Shown in pieces: positions 5,186 to 6,212 of a DNA stretch of 6,212 nucleotides. The stretch is from Gemmatimonadota bacterium (lineage in GTDB: Bacteria; Latescibacterota; UBA2968; UBA8231). A program made the position numbers and the translations under genes. Below the pieces are notes generated by a model, which saw only the letters and a program-made list of their open reading frames with translations, made no database searches and was not told the DNA's origin. Positions within the stretch are counted from its first letter, which is position 1. Each line of letters starts with the position of its first letter. The stretch spans positions 1-6,212 of the forward strand of contig JAPOYQ010000734.1 of the NCBI GenBank assembly GCA_026706505.1. The letters are read 5' to 3'.

Positions 5186-6212
5186 TTATGCGGCCCGGCC
5201 ACAGCAGCGCTTGTACTTCTTGCCGCTGCCGCAGGAACACGGGTCGTTGCGGCCTGGGGCCTTTTGGTGCAGGGCCGCTTTGACCGCGTCTCGTTTGCGC
5301 GTCCATTCCATCACGCCGGTAGCCGGTCGGCCGTGCCGCAGTTCGTTGGCCATAAAGCGCATGTAGGGATCGACGTGCCCGAAGTACATTTTGTACCCCT
5401 TGCACAGGTAATTGAGACCGTCCTCGCCGCGCGGGGTTTTGGTAAAGCGGTGCTTGGGGCAGCCGCCGTTGCAGGCGAAGCGGTAGTCGCATTCTATGCA
5501 GTATTGGGGCAGGGTGTCCTTTTTGTCCTGCCCGAACTTGGTCTGCTGCGGGCTGGCGACCATTTCGCGGATGCTCTCCTCGTGGACGTTGCCCAAGCGA
5601 TAGTCTGAATAGACGAAGTGGTCACAGGAGTACAGGTCGCCATTGTGTTCGATGATCAGCGCCTTGCCGCAGGTCTCGGCAAAGATGCACAGGCTCGCAT
5701 CTTGGCCCAGCCACGAGCCGAGCGTTACGTCAAAGAGCTGCACGAAGACTTGGCCGACGTCGTTGCGCACCCACTCGTCAAAGATCGCGCAGAGGAACTT
5801 GCCGTACTGTCCCGGGCCGACCGACCATTTGGAGACTGGTGCTCGGCCTTCGTATTCGGGATCGACTAACTCTAATCCGTCCTCGTCTGGCTCGTGCGCG
5901 ATGCGCTCGACGATGGGAATAAACTGCATAAACCCCGAGCCCTCTTCGCGCAGGAAGCGGTAGATTTCGAGCGGCTGATCGGCGTTGTGGTTTTGCAGCA
6001 CAGTCAGGGTGTTGAATTCCACCGCGTGCTTTTTGAGCATTTGCAGACCGGAGTACACTCGGTCGTAGGTCGGCTTCTGGCCCTTGTCAACTCGGTAGTA
6101 GTCGTGGTATTCGCGCGGCCCGTCGATCGACAGCCCGATTAGGAATTTGTTTTCCTCGAGGAACTCGCCCCACTCGTCGTCGAGGAGGATGCCGTTGGTC
6201 TGGAAGGCGTTG
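5186..6212 (-). CDS. Anaerobic sulfatase-maturating enzyme (radical SAM/SPASM) with C-terminal SEC-C motif, 5'-truncated by window edge
   Basis: The last 341 residues of a radical SAM enzyme that oxidises an active-site Cys or Ser of sulfatases to formylglycine in the cytoplasm. The frame is open to the right edge; the GTG at 6058 is internal, since codons upstream read as the family hallmarks QTNGILLDDEW and GLSIDGP. Other hallmarks are QFIPIVER and the two auxiliary [4Fe-4S] cluster ligand sets. Numbering from the first visible residue, cysteines are at 175, 181, 196, 238, 241, 247, 251 and 270, with Asp197 (CDHFVY) matching the catalytic Asp. The spacing agrees closely with the Clostridium perfringens enzyme (Cys255, 261, 276 and Asp277 there), so about 80 N-terminal residues, including the CxxxCxxC SAM-cluster motif, lie beyond the window. 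The C-terminus carries a SEC-C zinc motif (CSCGSGKKYKRCC, 325-337), an added module that may help bind protein partners or ribosomes. It is followed at 13 bases by the DUF6807 gene. No sulfatase gene is in view. Confidence 0.95.
   Translation of the reverse strand, partial: NAFQTNGILLDDEWGEFLEENKFLIGLSIDGPREYHDYYRVDKGQKPTYDRVYSGLQMLKKHAVEFNTLTVLQNHNADQPLEIYRFLREEGSGFMQFIPIVERIAHEPDEDGLELVDPEYEGRAPVSKWSVGPGQYGKFLCAIFDEWVRNDVGQVFVQLFDVTLGSWLGQDASLCIFAETCGKALIIEHNGDLYSCDHFVYSDYRLGNVHEESIREMVASPQQTKFGQDKKDTLPQYCIECDYRFACNGGCPKHRFTKTPRGEDGLNYLCKGYKMYFGHVDPYMRFMANELRHGRPATGVMEWTRKRDAVKAALHQKAPGRNDPCSCGSGKKYKRCCGRAA

Noticed and set aside
5894..6142. Plus-strand open frame opposite the maturase gene
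   Set aside because: The opposite strand encodes conserved maturase motifs through the whole stretch.

Overview
The window looks like a piece of a bacterial chromosome. It holds five protein-coding genes, one of them running off the right edge, and no RNA genes, CRISPR array or insertion sequence that I can see. Sampled 60-base lines are about 45-50% G+C in the leftmost gene and about 60-75% G+C in the minus-strand genes. The combination of an anaerobic sulfatase-maturase with a SEC-C tail, a PmoA-like DUF6807 protein and a Gfo/Idh/MocA dehydrogenase recalls sulfated-glycan and sugar-degrading bacteria such as Poribacteria, Latescibacteria or Planctomycetota. That placement is an inference from gene content.

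Left part (39-1751, plus strand): a 570-residue, mainly helical protein that I cannot assign to a family. It begins exactly where a TGA closes a same-frame reading entering from the left edge. Lower G+C, the opposite strand and lack of a link to its neighbours suggest an accessory segment. Its end faces the end of the next gene across about 53 bases.

Middle (1805-3064, minus strand): an AAA_14/DUF4143 ATPase, a class common in accessory regions, with an intact Walker A and B and a nuclease-fold-like C-terminal domain. Its ATG lies in the loop of a 37-base imperfect palindrome. A candidate intrinsic terminator separates it from the gene upstream.

Right part (3125-6212, minus strand): in transcription order, the C-terminal 341 residues of an anaerobic sulfatase-maturating radical SAM enzyme, a DUF6807 protein starting 13 bases after its stop, a clear hairpin terminator, then a Gfo/Idh/MocA oxidoreductase with its own Shine-Dalgarno. 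The first two form a tight operon. The third is probably a separate transcription unit in the same catabolic neighbourhood. The maturase would activate sulfatases that desulfate glycans, and the oxidoreductase and DUF6807 protein may act on the released sugars; no sulfatase or transporter lies inside the window to prove this.

The main oddities are a cluster of polar residues in the Rossmann core of the oxidoreductase N-terminus, the palindrome around the ATPase start codon, and the TGA-ATG junction at the left edge.
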